Assembly (NCBI GenBank): GCA_024405755.1
Contig: JAKSOD010000002.1
Location: 1 to 64,000 of the forward strand
Reading direction: 5' to 3'
Length of the DNA stretch: 64,000 nt
DNA from: Clostridia bacterium
GTDB taxonomy: Bacteria > Bacillota > Clostridia > Oscillospirales > CAG-272
Shown piece by piece: positions 1 to 9,151 of the stretch. Numbering within the stretch: position 1 is the stretch's first letter; every line of letters starts with the position of its first letter. The notes under the pieces are model-generated. The model saw only the letters and a list, made by a program, of their open reading frames with translations. It was not told where the DNA came from and made no database searches. The translations under genes and the position numbers were made by a program.

Positions 1-33
1 ACGGGCAGCGTTTTTATCTTTTCTTGATACCAT
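1..33 (-). CDS. rplR: 50S ribosomal protein L18, N-terminal fragment (cut by window edge)
   Basis: Only the first 11 codons are inside the window, reading MVSRKDKNAAR, which fits the basic N-terminus of L18, the 5S rRNA-binding protein. The position straight after rplF is the standard spc-operon order. A GGAAAGGAG Shine-Dalgarno lies just upstream, in the gap to rplF. Identity rests on gene order plus this short match. Confidence 0.85.
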   Translation of the reverse strand, partial: MVSRKDKNAAR

Positions 34-51
34 TTGTCTTCACTCCTTTCC

Positions 52-630
52 TTATTTACCGGCCTTACCGGCTTTTCCGGCCTTGCGGCGGACATTCTCA
101 CCGGCATAGCGGATTCCCTTGCCGTGATAGGGTTCAGGAGCTCTCTTGCTGCGGATAACAGCGGCAACCTGACCGACCTGCTGCTTATTGGCACCCTTCA
201 CGGTAATCGTGGGGGGAACGACCTTTTCGGCAACTTCGAAGGTGATTCCTTCGGGCTGGGGAATAGTGAACTGTGCCTGAGGCATTCCGTTCACAAGTGA
301 GTGACCCATGTAAAGAAGAAGGTTCTTGCCCTGCATGGTGGCTCTGTAACCGGTTCCGTAGATTTCAAGGACTTTGCTGTATCCACTGGTCACACCGACT
401 ACCATATTATTGATGAGTGTACGGGAAAGACCGTGCATACTTCTGTCTTCCTTTTCGTCGGTAGGACGTTCAACAAGGACAACAGCACCTTCGTTCTTGA
501 TGGTCATACGGGAATTGATTTTTTCGGAAAGGGTTCCGAGGGGACCCTTAACAGTAACAACATTGTTCTCATCAACGGTGACAGTAACACCGGCGGGAAC
601 TGTAATGGGAGCTCTTCCTATTCTTGACAT
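52..630 (-). CDS. rplF: 50S ribosomal protein L6
   Basis: 192 residues. The N-terminus MSRIGRAPITVPAGV and the C-terminal PEPYHGKGIRY motif are diagnostic of L6, which sits near the factor-binding site of the large subunit and contacts 23S rRNA. The chain is a little longer than the usual 178-180 because of a basic C-terminal tail of three AGK repeats. It has a good SD (GGAGG) and lies between rpsH and rplR in the spc part of the operon. Confidence 0.98.
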   Translation of the reverse strand: MSRIGRAPITVPAGVTVTVDENNVVTVKGPLGTLSEKINSRMTIKNEGAVVLVERPTDEKEDRSMHGLSRTLINNMVVGVTSGYSKVLEIYGTGYRATMQGKNLLLYMGHSLVNGMPQAQFTIPQPEGITFEVAEKVVPPTITVKGANKQQVGQVAAVIRSKRAPEPYHGKGIRYAGENVRRKAGKAGKAGK

Positions 631-646
631 CTTTCTGCCTCCTTAC

Positions 647-1045
647 TCACCATACAAAGGCAAGCACTTCGCCGCCAACCTTCTCTTTACGAGCCTGTTT
701 GTCGGTCATGATGCCCTTTGAGGTGGAAACGATAGCGATGCCGAGTCCGTTCATAACGCGGGGCATATCCTCGCAGCCGGCGTAAATACGCAGACCGGGT
801 TTGGATACTCTGCGGATACCGCGAAGCACTTTCTGCTTCTTACCGGTATATTTGAGTGTGACACGGATCACTCCCTGCTTGCCGTCTTCGATCACTTCGT
901 AACCGGCAATATAGCCTTCGGTTGCGAGGATCTCGGCAATAGCTTTTTTCATGTTGGATGCCGGAATGTCCACGGTAGCATGTTTCGCATCATTGGCGTT
1001 TCTGATTCTCGTGAGCATATCGGCAATTACGTCTGACATTTGCAT
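647..1045 (-). CDS. rpsH: 30S ribosomal protein S8
   Basis: 132 residues. The start [14 protein letters not shown] and the C-terminal STSKGIMTD segment are typical of S8, which binds helix 21 of 16S rRNA. Two in-frame ATGs exist (1045 and 1039). GGAGG at 1055-1059 lies 9 nt from the first and 15 nt from the second, so 1045 was chosen, giving MQMSD. A rather long 128-nt gap separates it from rpsN. Confidence 0.97.
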   Translation of the reverse strand: MQMSDVIADMLTRIRNANDAKHATVDIPASNMKKAIAEILATEGYIAGYEVIEDGKQGVIRVTLKYTGKKQKVLRGIRRVSKPGLRIYAGCEDMPRVMNGLGIAIVSTSKGIMTDKQARKEKVGGEVLAFVW

Positions 1046-1173
1046 TTTGATTTTCCTCCATATGCAAGTTTATTTTAATCTTGCTGCCGTTCGTTGACGG
1101 CGGCTTATCGGCGGTTAAATCGGGCCGCAGCTTGATTTCCTTCCGATAGTTTGGGGTTTACGGTTAAGCCGGA

Positions 1174-1359
1174 TTACCAGGATGCCTTCTTGACACCGGG
1201 AATCTCGCCCTTGTAGGCAAGTTCACGGAAGCAGATACGGCAGATGCCGTATTTGCGGAGATAAGCATGGGGACGACCGCAGATCTTGCAGCGGTTGTAC
1301 TGACGAGTAGAGAACTTGGGAGCTGCCTGCTGTTTCAGGATCATAGCTTTCTTTGCCAT
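1174..1359 (-). CDS. rpsN: 30S ribosomal protein S14, zinc-binding (type Z)
   Basis: 61 residues, the short zinc-dependent form of S14. Two CxxC pairs (CKIC and CRIC) flank [11 protein letters not shown] and form the zinc knuckle. S14 assembles late into the 30S head. Overlap-free SD (AGGAGG) upstream; follows rplE by 16 nt. Bacillota often also carry a zinc-free paralogue elsewhere, which is not in this window. Confidence 0.98.
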   Translation of the reverse strand: MAKKAMILKQQAAPKFSTRQYNRCKICGRPHAYLRKYGICRICFRELAYKGEIPGVKKASW

Positions 1360-1375
1360 TTTGTCTTACCTCCTA

Positions 1376-1918
1376 TCAGTTATTTGCGAAGGGAGCACCG
1401 AGAGCTTTAAGAAGTTCGCGTGCCTCTTCGTCAGTATTGGCAGTGGTAACGAAGCAGATATCCATACCGCGGATCTTGTCGATCTTATCGTACTCGATCT
1501 CGGGGAATATCAGCTGCTCTTTCAGACCGAGGGCATAATTGCCTCTGCCGTCGAAAGCGTTGGGATTGATACCCTTGAAGTCGCGGACGCGAGGAAGGGC
1601 AAAGTTGAAGAGCTTATCCACGAATTCGTACATTCTGTCGCCGCGAAGGGTAACCTTCACGCCGATCTTCATGCCCTGACGGACCTTGAAGTTTGCGACG
1701 GATTTACGGGCATAGGTGGGAACAGCCTTCTGACCGGTGATAAGTGTGATGTCATCGATAATGTTATCAATGATTTTCGCATTGTCACGGGCCTCACTGG
1801 AACCGACGTTGATAACGACTTTTTCCAGTTTCGGGATCTGCATGGTGCTCTTGTATGAGAATCTCTGCATAAGGGCGGGAGCGATTTCCTGCACATAGGT
1901 ATCTTTAAGTCTGGGCAT
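1376..1918 (-). CDS. rplE: 50S ribosomal protein L5
   Basis: 180 residues, the family length. Recognised by [17 protein letters not shown] and [13 protein letters not shown], the classical L5 segments, and the C-terminal [21 protein letters not shown]5 binds 5S rRNA and forms the B1b bridge to S13. The gene lies in the normal rplX-rplE-rpsN order with a GGGAGG SD. Confidence 0.98.
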   Translation of the reverse strand: MPRLKDTYVQEIAPALMQRFSYKSTMQIPKLEKVVINVGSSEARDNAKIIDNIIDDITLITGQKAVPTYARKSVANFKVRQGMKIGVKVTLRGDRMYEFVDKLFNFALPRVRDFKGINPNAFDGRGNYALGLKEQLIFPEIEYDKIDKIRGMDICFVTTANTDEEARELLKALGAPFANN

Positions 1919-1936
1919 TATTCTGTTCCTCCCTTA

Positions 1937-2266
1937 TCAAAGTTCTTTACCGCATTTGGCGCAAACGCGGATCTTCTTGCCGTCTTTCTCGGCGTGCTTT
2001 ACTCTTACACCTTTTCCGCAGTCGGAACAGTAAAGAGCAACTTTGCAGGCATAGATGGCGCCGTTGGTATCAACGATACCGCCCTGTTCGCCTTGTCTGC
2101 GGGGTTTTACGTGTTTGTGAACGGTGTTGACACCCTCAACAATTACCTTATTCTCCTTAGGGGATACGGCAATTACTTTGTGGGTAAGAACTTTACCGTT
2201 GCTGTCTTTCTTTTCCTCGTACTTTCCGGTCAGAAGTACGACGGTATCTCCGGTTTTGATATTCAT
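1937..2266 (-). CDS. rplX: 50S ribosomal protein L24, zinc-ribbon form
   Basis: 109 residues. The N-terminal KOW fold begins MNIKTGDTVVLLTGKYE; VIVEGVNTVHKHVKP is the family core. The C-terminus carries CSDC and CAKCGKEL, two CxxC knuckles that make this the zinc-ribbon (C+) L24 found in many Clostridia. L24 initiates 50S assembly. It follows rplN with 18 nt spacing. Confidence 0.97.
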   Translation of the reverse strand: MNIKTGDTVVLLTGKYEEKKDSNGKVLTHKVIAVSPKENKVIVEGVNTVHKHVKPRRQGEQGGIVDTNGAIYACKVALYCSDCGKGVRVKHAEKDGKKIRVCAKCGKEL

Positions 2267-2284
2267 CGTTTTGTCTCCTTTACC

Positions 2285-2653
2285 TTACAGTACTTCGGGA
2301 GCGAGGGAAAGTATTTTCAGATACTGTTTCTCGCGAAGCTCACGAGCGACAGGCCCAAAGATACGGGTGCCGCGGGGAGTCTGGTCATCTTTGATAATAA
2401 CTGCTGCGTTCTCGTCGAACTTGATGGTTGAGCCATCTGCACGCTTTACGCCGTGGGTGGTACGAACGACGACAGCCTTTACAACGTCGCCTTTCTTGAC
2501 CATTCCGCCCGGAGTTGCTTTCTTTACAGTAGCAACAACGACGTCGCCAATGCTGGCGTATCTGCGGCCGGTTCCTCCAAGTACGCGAATGCACAGAAGT
2601 TCTTTGGCGCCGGTGTTGTCGGCAACCTTCATTCTTGATTCTTGCTGTATCAT
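2285..2653 (-). CDS. rplN: 50S ribosomal protein L14
   Basis: 122 residues, exactly the family size. [18 protein letters not shown] and the end [15 protein letters not shown] are near-invariant in L14, which contacts 16S rRNA h14 and L19 to form bridge B8. SD GGAGG precedes the ATG; 26 nt separate it from rpsQ. Confidence 0.98.
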   Translation of the reverse strand: MIQQESRMKVADNTGAKELLCIRVLGGTGRRYASIGDVVVATVKKATPGGMVKKGDVVKAVVVRTTHGVKRADGSTIKFDENAAVIIKDDQTPRGTRIFGPVARELREKQYLKILSLAPEVL

Positions 2654-2679
2654 TTACGAATTTCCTCCTGCCGCCTTGA

Positions 2680-2937
2680 TTATTTGGCTTTCTCGATAAT
2701 GGAAACAAGTCTCCATCTCTTGGTCTTGGAGAGAGGTCTGGTTTCCATGATCATCACCTTATCGCCGATACCGCACTCATTGTTCTCGTCATGGGCGTGA
2801 ACTTTGAGGGTTCTTTTGATAATCTTACCGTAAATCGGATGCTTTACGTTGTCTTCGATGGCAACGGTGATGGTCTTGTCCATCTTGTCGCTGACAACAA
2901 GTCCGACACGGGTCTTTCTGAGGTTTCTGTCTTCCAT
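2680..2937 (-). CDS. rpsQ: 30S ribosomal protein S17
   Basis: 85 residues. The S17 OB fold is recognisable from [30 protein letters not shown] and [18 protein letters not shown]17 is a primary 16S rRNA binder. It lies between rpmC and rplN as in most bacteria and has an AGGAGG SD. Confidence 0.98.
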   Translation of the reverse strand: MEDRNLRKTRVGLVVSDKMDKTITVAIEDNVKHPIYGKIIKRTLKVHAHDENNECGIGDKVMIMETRPLSKTKRWRLVSIIEKAK

Positions 2938-2949
2938 TGTTCTGCCTCC

Positions 2950-3138
2950 TTACGCGTTCTTTTCGTTCTGAACGGTCATGACGCGGGCGATGTCACGTTT
3001 GACTTCGCCGATACGGTTGGTATTTTCCAACTGGTTTATGGCAAGTTGGAAACGGAGGTTGAACAGCTCTTCTTTCAGTTCCTTGAGTTTTGCATCAAGT
3101 TCTTCGGGCTTCATTGCTCTGATTTCACTGATCTTCAT
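2950..3138 (-). CDS. rpmC: 50S ribosomal protein L29
   Basis: 62 residues, two-helix L29: [20 protein letters not shown] followed by [18 protein letters not shown], the conserved second helix. L29 sits at the polypeptide exit where trigger factor docks. Its start codon overlaps the rplP stop by 4 nt (ATGA), implying translational coupling. Confidence 0.98.
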   Translation of the reverse strand: MKISEIRAMKPEELDAKLKELKEELFNLRFQLAINQLENTNRIGEVKRDIARVMTVQNEKNA

Positions 3139-3563
3139 TCGCTGACCTCCTCATTTCCGGCGGCGTCCTTGGTGATGAATTTGCATTTGATCGGGAGTTT
3201 GTGAGATGCAAGACGCATAGCCTCTTTAGCATCAGCCTCCGGAACTCCGTCCATCTCAAACATTACGCGACCAGGCTTGACAACTGCTACCCAATACTCG
3301 GGAGAACCTTTACCGGAACCCATACGAGTCTCGGCAGGCTTCTCAGTGATAGGCTTGTCGGGGAATATTTTAGTCCAGACGTTACCGCCACGCTTGATAT
3401 ATCTCGTCATAGCGATACGGGCGGCCTCGATCTGATTGCTGGTGATCCAGGCAGGCTCAAGTGCAACAAGACCAAAACTACCGTAACTGATAGTGGTTCC
3501 GTTGCTGGCCTTGCCTTTAAGTCTGCCGCGCTGCTGACGGCGGTACTTAACTCTCTTAGGCAT
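3135..3563 (-). CDS. rplP: 50S ribosomal protein L16
   Basis: 142 residues from [17 protein letters not shown], the universal L16 start. An ATG two codons upstream (3569) is in frame, but the family N-terminus favours 3563. [14 protein letters not shown]-type and [18 protein letters not shown] segments confirm the family. L16 positions A-site tRNA. It overlaps rpmC by 4 nt. Confidence 0.96.
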   Translation of the reverse strand: MPKRVKYRRQQRGRLKGKASNGTTISYGSFGLVALEPAWITSNQIEAARIAMTRYIKRGGNVWTKIFPDKPITEKPAETRMGSGKGSPEYWVAVVKPGRVMFEMDGVPEADAKEAMRLASHKLPIKCKFITKDAAGNEEVSE

Positions 3564-3571
3564 TAACATAA

Positions 3572-4450
3572 TTATCTGCCTCCTTCTTTCGGCGCTGCCG
3601 CAGGACGCGCACCATTACGGTTGGGAGCGTTTCTGCGATCGGGACGGTCGCCGGTACGGGGACCGCGATTATCGCCGCGGGGTCCGCGGTTATCGCTGCG
3701 CTGACCGCGGTTTTCGCCGCGATTGTTGCTGCGGTTATCGTTTCTGCGGTCGCCTCTGCGATCGTTTCTGCGATCATTTCTGTGATCTCTTGCTACGCCC
3801 TCGTTAAGAACTTCGCCATTGTAGATCCAGACTTTGATTCCGATCTTACCGTAAGTGGTGTTGGCCTCCCAGAATCCGTAGTCGATATCGGCACGGAGGG
3901 TCTGAAGCGGGATGGTTCCCTCATGGTAATGCTCGGTACGGGCAATTTCAGCTCCGCCAAGACGTCCGCCGCAGGAAATTTTGATTCCGCGTGCGCCGAG
4001 ACGCATGGTGTTTCTGATTGCCATCTTCATGGCACGGCGGAAAGCCACACGACCTTCAAGCTGTGCTGCAATGTTCTCAGCAACGAGCTGAGCGTTGAGC
4101 TCGGGGTTACGGATCTCAACGACATTCACAGATACGGGGATCTGAGTTCCGTTGGCATCCTTGCCGACGATCTCTTCGACTTCTTTTTTGAGTTTCTCAA
4201 TATTCTCACCGCTGCGTCCGATAACCATACCGGGTTTTGCGCAGTGAATGAAAACTCTTACTCTGTACTGGTCGCGTTCGATCTCAATTTTCGGAACGCC
4301 GGCCTTCTGAAGTTCTTCTTTGAGTAGTTTTCTGATTTTGTAGTCAGAAACGAGTACGTCACCGAACACTTCGTCCTTGACGCACCATCTGGAATCCCAA
4401 CCCTTGATCACGCCCACACGAAGGCCGTGAGGATTAACTTTCTGTCCCAT
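3572..4450 (-). CDS. rpsC: 30S ribosomal protein S3 with long arginine-rich C-terminal tail
   Basis: 292 residues against about 210-220 usually. Residues 1-215 are ordinary S3: [20 protein letters not shown], the KH domain with [16 protein letters not shown], and the C-terminal domain ending in [12 protein letters not shown]. From about residue 220 the protein continues as a low-complexity tail of RNDRR, DNRG and GPRGDNRG units and ends [11 protein letters not shown]3 lines the mRNA entry tunnel and has helicase activity with S4 and S5. The tail is unusual; some Clostridia have shorter basic extensions. It is coupled to rplV (adjacent 1-nt overlap). Confidence 0.97.
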   Translation of the reverse strand: MGQKVNPHGLRVGVIKGWDSRWCVKDEVFGDVLVSDYKIRKLLKEELQKAGVPKIEIERDQYRVRVFIHCAKPGMVIGRSGENIEKLKKEVEEIVGKDANGTQIPVSVNVVEIRNPELNAQLVAENIAAQLEGRVAFRRAMKMAIRNTMRLGARGIKISCGGRLGGAEIARTEHYHEGTIPLQTLRADIDYGFWEANTTYGKIGIKVWIYNGEVLNEGVARDHRNDRRNDRRGDRRNDNRSNNRGENRGQRSDNRGPRGDNRGPRTGDRPDRRNAPNRNGARPAAAPKEGGR

Positions 4451-4803
4451 TACGCATTGACCTCCTTGTTGGCTCTTTCTTTTACTACGAGAGTAACGTG
4501 TGACGTTCTCTTCAGGATTCTGTCACCCGAGCCTTTGGCTCTGGGCATATATCTTTTAAGGGTGGGGCCGGGGCATACGAAGCACTCAGAAACATAGAGG
4601 TCAGAGGCATCCATGCTGAAATTGTGCTCTGCATTTGCAATCGCGCTCTTCAGAAGTTTTACAAGTTCGGGAGAGGCTGCCTTAGGGGTGTTTTTGAGGA
4701 TCGCCATGGCAACGTCGGTATCCTTACCGCGGATCAGGTCAAGAACGACCTTCACTTTGCGGGGGGAGATCCTCAGATATTTAAGATAAGCTTTTGCTTC
4801 CAT
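4450..4803 (-). CDS. rplV: 50S ribosomal protein L22
   Basis: 117 residues. [22 protein letters not shown] and the loop region [23 protein letters not shown] identify L22, whose beta-hairpin lines the exit tunnel and is a site of macrolide-resistance mutations in other bacteria. The terminal base is shared with the rpsC start, so the two genes are translationally linked. Confidence 0.98.
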   Translation of the reverse strand: MEAKAYLKYLRISPRKVKVVLDLIRGKDTDVAMAILKNTPKAASPELVKLLKSAIANAEHNFSMDASDLYVSECFVCPGPTLKRYMPRAKGSGDRILKRTSHVTLVVKERANKEVNA

Positions 4804-4822
4804 AATTCTGTGTCCTCCTCAA

Positions 4823-5104
4823 TTATTTACCGTTGTTGGATGTTTTGGATCCTGCATGACCCTTGAAGGTTCTGGTGGGAGCAAACTCACCGAGTTTGTG
4901 TCCGATCATATCTTCGATAACGTATACCGGAACGTGCTTGCGTCCGTCGTGAACGGCAATGGTGTGTCCTACGAATTCGGGGAATATCGTCGAAGCGCGG
5001 GACCATGTCTTGATGATCTTTTTCTCGTTCTTCGCGTTCATTGCACAAATGCGATCGTACAGCTTCTGCTCCACGAACGGTGCTTTTTTAAGACTTCTGC
5101 TCAT
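4823..5104 (-). CDS. rpsS: 30S ribosomal protein S19
   Basis: 93 residues, normal length. [37 protein letters not shown] and [16 protein letters not shown] are the hallmark S19 segments. S19 forms the 30S head with S13. GGAGG SD; 14 nt after rplB. Confidence 0.98.
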   Translation of the reverse strand: MSRSLKKAPFVEQKLYDRICAMNAKNEKKIIKTWSRASTIFPEFVGHTIAVHDGRKHVPVYVIEDMIGHKLGEFAPTRTFKGHAGSKTSNNGK

Positions 5105-5118
5105 TCTATATTCCCTCC

Positions 5119-5949
5119 TTACTTAGCGTTTCTGTGTTTTACAATGAACTTCTCGGTCTTGGCCTTTGTATCTCTGGTCTTATAACCGAGAGCAGGCTTG
5201 CCCCAAGGAGTCAGCGGGCCGGGATGTCCGACAGGAGACTTACCTTCACCACCACCGTGAGGGTGATCGCAGGGGTTCATGACGGAACCGCGTACGGTAG
5301 GACGGAAACCCTTATGACGGGTCTTACCTGCTTTACCGACCTTTACGGTGTCATGCTCGATATTACCGACCTGTCCTATAGTTGCGTTGCAGTTCATGGG
5401 CACGATTCTGACCTCACCGGAGGGCAGACGAATGAGAGCCTGATTGTTCTCCTTGGAGATCAACTGGGCAGCAACGCCGGCGGAACGAACGAGCTGACCG
5501 CCCTTGCCGGGGTGAAGTTCAATGTTGTGAATGAAAGTACCGACGGGAATGTTAGCCAGGGGCAGAGTGTTGCCGGGCTTGATGTCGGAATCCGCACCGG
5601 AGTAAACCTTATCGCCGTCTTTAAGTCCGACAGGAGCGATAATGTAGCTCTTCTTACCTGCTTCGTTTTCAAGCAGTGCGATATATGCGGTACGGTTGGG
5701 GTCGTACTCGACACCGATAACGGTAGCAGGAGCAGTGTCCTGACGACGGAAGTCGATAATACGGTATTTGGTCTTGTTGCCGCCGCCTCTGTGACGAACG
5801 GTTATCTTTCCGTTCGCATTACGTCCGGCGTGCTTCTTATTGATTACTATCAGGCTCTTCTCGGGACTGAACTTGGTGATTTCCTCGAAAGAGGGAACGC
5901 TCATGTTACGTCTCGAAGGAGTCGTGGGTTTATATTTGATTGTAGGCAT
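5119..5949 (-). CDS. rplB: 50S ribosomal protein L2
   Basis: 276 residues. [22 protein letters not shown] opens the protein and [18 protein letters not shown] carries the conserved histidine region close to the peptidyl-transferase centre. L2 is essential for subunit association. It lies between rplW and rpsS as expected. Confidence 0.98.
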   Translation of the reverse strand: MPTIKYKPTTPSRRNMSVPSFEEITKFSPEKSLIVINKKHAGRNANGKITVRHRGGGNKTKYRIIDFRRQDTAPATVIGVEYDPNRTAYIALLENEAGKKSYIIAPVGLKDGDKVYSGADSDIKPGNTLPLANIPVGTFIHNIELHPGKGGQLVRSAGVAAQLISKENNQALIRLPSGEVRIVPMNCNATIGQVGNIEHDTVKVGKAGKTRHKGFRPTVRGSVMNPCDHPHGGGEGKSPVGHPGPLTPWGKPALGYKTRDTKAKTEKFIVKHRNAK

Positions 5950-5966
5950 CTTTCAGTTCCTCCTAC

Positions 5967-6263
5967 TCAGTTCATACCATCAAAGAAGGCGATGGTCTTG
6001 GAGTCTTCGGTAAGGGTAACAATGGCTTTCTTCCAATCGGCAGTCTTGCCATAGTTGTAGCGAACTCTTTTTTCCTTGCCCTTCATTGAAACGGTATTGA
6101 CCGCAGCTACCTTTACGTCGAACATGGTTTCGACAGCCTCGGCGATCTCGGGTTTTGTGGCGGAGGACATTACTTTGAAGACGTATTTCTTCTGATTCAT
6201 CATATCCATGCTGGCTTCTGTGATGACCGGCTTGATGATGATATCCTGGATCATTTTCTTCAT
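5967..6263 (-). CDS. rplW: 50S ribosomal protein L23
   Basis: 98 residues. The start MKKMIQDIIIKPVITEAS and the middle YVFKVMSSATKPEIAEAVE fit L23, the exit-site protein that docks trigger factor and SRP. The stretch ending with RYNYGKTADWKKAIVTL is the family C-terminal strand. It touches the rplD stop (1-nt overlap at 6263). Confidence 0.97.
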   Translation of the reverse strand: MKKMIQDIIIKPVITEASMDMMNQKKYVFKVMSSATKPEIAEAVETMFDVKVAAVNTVSMKGKEKRVRYNYGKTADWKKAIVTLTEDSKTIAFFDGMN

Positions 6264-6949
6264 TACGCATATACCTCCTGCAGCTTTTCGGCAGCCGCGC
6301 GGGTGATGACGAGCTTCTCAGCGTTCAGGATCTCGTAAACGTTGATTGTGCTGTACAGTGTCGTTGCGGCAGTGGGAATGTTGGCGCAGCTCTTGACAAC
6401 GTACTTGTCAGCCTCAGGGAGAACAAGCAGTGTCTTGCATGCCACATTCTCGGTGCGGGTCTTGATTTCGTCGCCGTCTTTGAACTTCTTCTCAACGTCC
6501 TTATTGAGTCCGAGAGCCTTGAACATCTTAGCGATCTCAGCGGTCTTGTAGCCGTCAAGTTTGCAATCATCAAGGATCACGAGATTACCGTTGGCAACCT
6601 TATCGGAAAGGGCACTGAAAAGAGCAACTCTCTTGGTCTTCTTGTTAAGATCGGTGCGGTAGGTACGGGGTTTCGGTCCGAGGGCGATACCGCCGTGTAC
6701 CCACTGAGGAGCGCGGCGGGAACCCTGACGGGCGCGGCCGGTTCCTTTCTGTCTCCAGGGCTTCTTGCCGCCGCCGCTGACCTCGGTGCGGGTCAGGGTG
6801 GACTGAGTGCCCTGTCTCTGATTGAGCATATATGCTCTTACAGCGGCGTGAAGGACAGCAGCGTTGACTTCTGCTCCGAAGATCTTATCGGAGAGGCTCA
6901 TTTCGCCGACTTCTTTGCCTGCCATATCAAAAACTTTTACGTTAGGCAT
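6263..6949 (-). CDS. rplD: 50S ribosomal protein L4
   Basis: 228 residues. TRTEVSGGGKKPWRQKGTGRAR is the extended tunnel loop of L4, followed by the globular domain with DNLVILDDC-like VANGNLVILDDCKLD and SCANIPTAATTLYSTINVYEIL. L4 lines the exit tunnel; in enterobacteria it also represses the S10 operon, a role not shown here. It lies 20 nt downstream of rplC. Confidence 0.97.
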   Translation of the reverse strand: MPNVKVFDMAGKEVGEMSLSDKIFGAEVNAAVLHAAVRAYMLNQRQGTQSTLTRTEVSGGGKKPWRQKGTGRARQGSRRAPQWVHGGIALGPKPRTYRTDLNKKTKRVALFSALSDKVANGNLVILDDCKLDGYKTAEIAKMFKALGLNKDVEKKFKDGDEIKTRTENVACKTLLVLPEADKYVVKSCANIPTAATTLYSTINVYEILNAEKLVITRAAAEKLQEVYA

Positions 6950-6969
6950 TGTTCATTCCTCCTCTATCC

Positions 6970-7602
6970 TCAGGCCTTGACCGAGTCGCGGATGAAAACG
7001 ATACCGCCCTTGGCACCGGGAATGGCACCGCGGATAGCGATAAGGTTGTTCTCAGCGTCGATCTTGGCTACGTTCAGGTTGAGAATAGTGACCTGCTCGT
7101 TGCCGTACTGTCCGGCCATCTTCTTGTTCTTGAACACGCGGGACGGGCTGGAGTTTGCACCCATGGAACCGACTTCGCGGTGTACGGGGCCAACGCCGTG
7201 CGTCATTCTCAGTTTGTGGTGATTCCATCTCTTGATAACGCCGGCATATCCGTGGCCCTTGGTCGTACCGGTAACGTCGACTTTTTCGCCAACGGCGAAG
7301 GTTTCGACAGATACGACATCACCTACGTTGTAACCGCTGCAATCATCAAGACGGAACTCTTTCAGATGCTTCTTGGTCGCAAGACCGTTCTTTGCGAAGT
7401 GTCCGATCTCAGCCTTGTTGGAATGTTTTTCTTTTACATCCTCAAAACCGAGCTGAACGGCCTCGTAGCCGTCCTTTTCGGCAGTCTTTCTCTGCGCTAC
7501 CACGCAGGGACCTGCCTGGATTATCGTTACGGGGATGACATTTCCGACCTCGTCGAAAATCTGAGTCATACCGACCTTTTTGCCGATAATGCCTTTTTTC
7601 AT
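6970..7602 (-). CDS. rplC: 50S ribosomal protein L3
   Basis: 210 residues. MKKGIIGKKVGMTQIFDEVG is the universal L3 start, and GHGYAGVIKRWNHH plus THGVGPVHREVGSMGA are the signature that reaches the peptidyl-transferase centre. The SD is AGGAGG. The 109-nt gap to rpsJ contains a small CCC-GAAA-GGG-type hairpin near 7674-7686. Confidence 0.98.
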   Translation of the reverse strand: MKKGIIGKKVGMTQIFDEVGNVIPVTIIQAGPCVVAQRKTAEKDGYEAVQLGFEDVKEKHSNKAEIGHFAKNGLATKKHLKEFRLDDCSGYNVGDVVSVETFAVGEKVDVTGTTKGHGYAGVIKRWNHHKLRMTHGVGPVHREVGSMGANSSPSRVFKNKKMAGQYGNEQVTILNLNVAKIDAENNLIAIRGAIPGAKGGIVFIRDSVKA

Positions 7603-7711
7603 TTTTCCTCCTGTAGGTTATTGGTTGACGCTGTGAATTTTCCTTGCGGATTACGCCAACTTGACCGACAAGCACCCTTTCGGGCGTTGTTGTTGTGTTT
7701 TTAACCGGTGG

Positions 7712-8023
7712 TCAGATGTTTACCTGAATATCAACACCGGCGGGAAGTTCGATATTCATAAGCTCTTCAGTCAGTTTCTTTGACGGCTTTTTGATATCGA
7801 TCAGTCTCTTGTGATTGCGAAGCTCAAACTGTTCGCGGCTATCCTTGTACTTGTGGACTGCACGAAGAATAGTGACGATCTCCTTCTCGGTGGGAAGCGG
7901 GATGGGACCCGAGACCTCAGCACCGTTGCGCTTTGCGACCTCAACGATCTTGGCGGCGGCTGCGTCGATCAGGGTGTGATCGTAGCTTTTCAGTCTTACT
8001 CTGAGCGTTTCTTTGACTGCCAT
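7712..8023 (-). CDS. rpsJ: 30S ribosomal protein S10
   Basis: 103 residues from [20 protein letters not shown]. The frame is open further upstream, but the AGGAGGA SD at 8031-8036 and the family N-terminus fix the start at 8023. S10 is the first gene of the operon, part of the 30S head and the NusE partner in antitermination. [21 protein letters not shown] is the conserved core. Confidence 0.97.
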   Translation of the reverse strand: MAVKETLRVRLKSYDHTLIDAAAAKIVEVAKRNGAEVSGPIPLPTEKEIVTILRAVHKYKDSREQFELRNHKRLIDIKKPSKKLTEELMNIELPAGVDIQVNI

Positions 8024-8368
8024 TGGTTTTTCCTCCTTCTTTGTTCTCGCGCACACGCGATAATAATAATGTAACTTTTTGCGCGCTCCGCGTTCCGAAC
8101 AAGGAAGCATTTTATTTAAGCACCGTTCCGCGCGTTTCCTCCACTGACCATACAAAAGCCGAAATCCGCCCTTCGTACTGTCACGTCTGAGAGTACGACA
8201 CGAATTCCGGATCATACGGCATAGCCGGGAGCACAGTACGACCTATGAACCTCGGTCGTCCGGCGCTTGACAGCCTCTTTTTCCGCCCGATTACCGGACT
8301 TCTCCGCGAAAATTCCCCGCTGTTCCGGCGGCAACCTTTCGCTTCAACGCATATTTCGCACATCAAGC
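8024..8368 (-). promoter_or_regulatory. 5' leader of the S10 operon with alternative pairings
   Basis: About 345 nt of untranslated RNA separates the predicted start of transcription from rpsJ. In RNA sense, a 9-nt segment (complement of 8233-8241) and a 7-nt segment (complement of 8192-8198) can each pair perfectly with the same downstream segment (complement of 8173-8181). The two helices exclude each other. I see no known leader family and no clear U-run terminator within it, so regulation by the fold is inference. Confidence 0.45.
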
Positions 8369-8374
8369 TCCTTG

Positions 8375-8403
8375 ATTATACTACTTTTGACACTATATTG
8401 CAA
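8375..8403 (-). promoter_or_regulatory. Housekeeping promoter of the S10-spc operon
   Basis: On the minus strand the sequence shows TTGCAA (8398-8403), a 17-bp spacer and a perfect TATAAT (8375-8380). It is the only good sigma-A-type promoter in the 555-bp gap upstream of rpsJ and points into the operon. Confidence 0.8.
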
Positions 8404-8494
8404 TATGGCAAAAACACGTTTTTTTAATATTTTATCGAATTTCTTTTATTGATATTGCACAAATAATAATTTTTTCATACAAAAAATTATAGAA

Positions 8495-8517
8495 TCGGGG
8501 GCTTTTTTTACCCCCGA
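8495..8517 (-). terminator. Possible weak terminator after the 8579-10237 gene pair
   Basis: A 7-bp stem TCGGGGG/CCCCCGA encloses a 9-nt loop. It lies about 60 nt after the stop of the regulator gene. The T-run on the minus strand is interrupted (ATTCTATAATTTTTT), so termination strength is doubtful. Confidence 0.4.
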
Positions 8518-8578
8518 AAACTGTTAAAAATTCTAAAAATTTCGTTACAGCAATTTTTTCCAATTAAAAACCGTTCTT

Positions 8579-9127
8579 TTACTCACGATTACTGTCAAAA
8601 AGCTTTTCGAGAGTAGTCATAAGCCGCTCACGCAGCCATTGGGGTTCCTCGATTCTTATTTCTTCGTCAGCTGCAAGAAGTGCACCAAGAAAGAAACCTA
8701 TGTTTCTGAACTCGCAGCGATACATATCCTGTCCTTGTGCTCTGCCGACAATGAACTTTCCGAGTTCCGTGACTTTAAGGCGATTCGGTATATGCAATAC
8801 GGCAGTATATGGTATTCTCAGCTGCATTGCTCCGTCATCGCCGTATGCTTCCCTTTCAGCTGTTACAAACAGTTCCACATAGTCTTCAGGATCTTCGGCT
8901 CTTATAGATTCCGGCAGAGAGAACGGGCGCGTGTATTCATATCCACCTCTTGCGGCGCAGTACACTATCGGTGCGTCCATAGCCGAACGCAGATAATCCA
9001 CATCACGCTGTGCCTGCCGATGAGAAATGCCAAAACGTTCCGATAATCTCATTGCATTGGGGTAGCAGCCGTCTTTTATTCTTTTATGAAGCCAGATAAT
9101 TCGCTCTGCCGCAGATTCAGCCGACAT
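8579..9127 (-). CDS. Short WYL-like DNA-binding regulator
   Basis: 182 residues. Residues about 5-65 form a winged-helix segment of the YafY/HTH_11 type (RIIWLHKRIKDGCYPNAMRL, ISHRQAQRDVDYLRS). The C-terminal part ends in FFLGALLAADEEIRIEEPQW followed by LRERL, like the C-terminal extension of WYL proteins that sense nucleic acid or small ligands. Full WYL regulators have about 300 residues; here the central WYL barrel is largely absent, so this is a cut-down form. SD GAGAGG. It follows the membrane-protein gene by 24 nt, so the two are probably one transcript. Target unknown. Confidence 0.6.
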   Translation of the reverse strand: MSAESAAERIIWLHKRIKDGCYPNAMRLSERFGISHRQAQRDVDYLRSAMDAPIVYCAARGGYEYTRPFSLPESIRAEDPEDYVELFVTAEREAYGDDGAMQLRIPYTAVLHIPNRLKVTELGKFIVGRAQGQDMYRCEFRNIGFFLGALLAADEEIRIEEPQWLRERLMTTLEKLFDSNRE

Positions 9128-9151
9128 TTTTGCTGCCTCTCTTATTTATTT

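Noticed and set aside
1937-2266. Zinc-ribbon L24 as an anomaly
   Set aside because: CxxC-bearing L24 proteins are common in Clostridia and thermophiles.
5134-6054. A long plus-strand frame opposite rplB
   Set aside because: Antisense shadow of a conserved ribosomal protein gene, rich in Thr/Val/Gly from complement codons.
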